From contig NZ_SSXE01000100.1 of the NCBI RefSeq assembly GCF_021699195.1, forward strand, positions 1 to 34,628: a stretch of DNA of 34,628 nucleotides. Reading direction: 5' to 3'. The DNA comes from Nonomuraea sp. MG754425. Its GTDB lineage: Bacteria > Actinomycetota > Actinomycetes > Streptosporangiales > Streptosporangiaceae. How positions within the stretch are numbered: position 1 is the stretch's first letter; the number at the start of each line of letters is the position of its first letter. The position numbers and the translations under genes are program-made. Below the pieces are notes generated by a model, which was given only the letters and a program-made list of their open reading frames with translations, was not told the origin of the DNA and made no database searches. Positions 33,955 to 34,628 of this stretch are shown in pieces.

Positions 33955-34628
33955 GTGGATCTTCTGGACGACCTTCACCTGGCGGAGCTGGAACCGATCA
34001 TCTGGCTCCAGGGCCTGCCCGACGCTGTCCGCCCCGTGATGGAGCTGGTGTCGGCGCTCGGCACGGACACGTTCTTCCTGCTGTGCCTGCCCGTCCTGTA
34101 CTGGTGCGTCAACCCGGGCTTCGCCCTGCGGCTCGGGCTCGCCGTGCTGGCGTCCGCCGCCACGAACGCGATCGGCAAGTACGCCGGCCACCAGCCCAGG
34201 CCGTACTGGATCGACGGCAGGATCCACCCGTTCTCCGCCGAGGGCGCGTTCGGGATGCCGTCCGGGCACGCGCAGACCGGCACCGCGGGCCTGGGACGGC
34301 TGGCGGCGGCGGTGGCGCGGCCGTGGGCGTGGTGGGCGGCCGGGGCGATGATCGCGGTGGTGTGCGTGAGCCGGGTGTACCTGGGCGTGCACTTCATCTC
34401 CGACGTGGTCGCCGGCGTGCTGCTCGGGCTGGCGGTGCTGCTGCTCGTGCGGCGGCTGGAGCGGCCGGTGACGGAGTGGTGGCGGGGCCGGGCGCTGTGG
34501 GCGCAGCTCGCCGCCTCCGCGGCCCTGTCCGCCGCGCTGCCGGCCGGGGCGGTGCTGGCCAACGCCCCGTACGCGGGGTGGGCGGTGCCGGAGAGCTGGG
34601 GCGGGGCGGGGACGATCGACCCCCAGAG
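33955..34628 (+). CDS. PAP2-family membrane phosphatase, 3' end cut by window edge
   Basis: About 224 residues are visible before the window ends. It carries the three phosphatase motifs of the PAP2/lipid phosphate phosphatase superfamily: KYAGHQPRP, PSGH and SRVYLGVHFISD, with the conserved Lys, Arg, His and Asp residues present. Hydrophobic segments flank the motifs (for example TFFLLCLPVLYWC and VVAGVLLGLAVLLLV), giving a multi-pass membrane enzyme with a substrate such as a lipid or polyprenyl phosphate. The start is uncertain: GTG 33955 gives a usual N-terminus, but no ribosome binding site is visible and the frame is open far upstream. Confidence 0.85.
   Translation, partial: MDLLDDLHLAELEPIIWLQGLPDAVRPVMELVSALGTDTFFLLCLPVLYWCVNPGFALRLGLAVLASAATNAIGKYAGHQPRPYWIDGRIHPFSAEGAFGMPSGHAQTGTAGLGRLAAAVARPWAWWAAGAMIAVVCVSRVYLGVHFISDVVAGVLLGLAVLLLVRRLERPVTEWWRGRALWAQLAASAALSAALPAGAVLANAPYAGWAVPESWGGAGTIDPQ

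Overview
The window is high-GC DNA (third codon positions almost all G or C, frequent GTG/TTG starts, 4-bp stop/start overlaps) from a sporulating-type actinomycete. BldD, the actinobacterial integration host factor mIHF, a degenerate ATPase-less PriA and the gene order mihF-gmk-rpoZ-coaBC-metK-priA-def-fmt-rsmB fit the Streptosporangiales (Streptosporangium/Nonomuraea/Microbispora-like). That placement is inference from gene content; no rRNA or tRNA gene was seen.

Layout. (1) 1-2679: a membrane-protein gene cut by the window edge and a TetR regulator on the minus strand, divergent from a cytochrome P450 with its own small [3Fe-4S] ferredoxin, closed by a terminator. (2) 2680-4114: a mostly non-coding stretch with two LexA/SOS-type boxes on a promoter, a strong hairpin and a small HEPN-like protein gene. 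(3) 4115-10435, minus strand: an arginine deiminase operon (arcA, arcB, arcC, APC permease, tandem-Usp protein) followed by bldD, which has its own promoter and a BldD-type operator. (4) 10440-20470, plus strand: the pyrimidine operon pyrR-pyrB-pyrC-carA-carB-pyrK-pyrD-pyrF, with a PyrR-binding hairpin at the first start codon. (5) 20471-25258: mihF, gmk, rpoZ, coaBC, a small conserved-looking protein, a possible upstream ORF, metK and its terminator. (6) 25331-34628: priA, a tandem pair of unrecognised paralogous proteins, def, fmt, rsmB and a PAP2 phosphatase gene cut by the window edge.

How it works together. The two divergent operons in the middle both turn on carbamoyl phosphate. The arc operon releases it from arginine via citrulline and spends it on ATP; the pyr operon makes it with CarAB and commits it to UMP with PyrB. 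The right half holds housekeeping genes for nucleotides, cofactors, SAM, replication restart and translation initiation.

Most notable points: SOS boxes ahead of a HEPN gene with a short ORF and hairpin between them; the BldD autoregulatory site with the c-di-GMP signature kept in the protein; low-complexity insertions in both PriA (splitting a zinc-knuckle cysteine pair) and RsmB; a 29-bp duplication of the pyrD/pyrF junction; a good-RBS small ORF ahead of metK; and leaderless-looking promoters on several genes.
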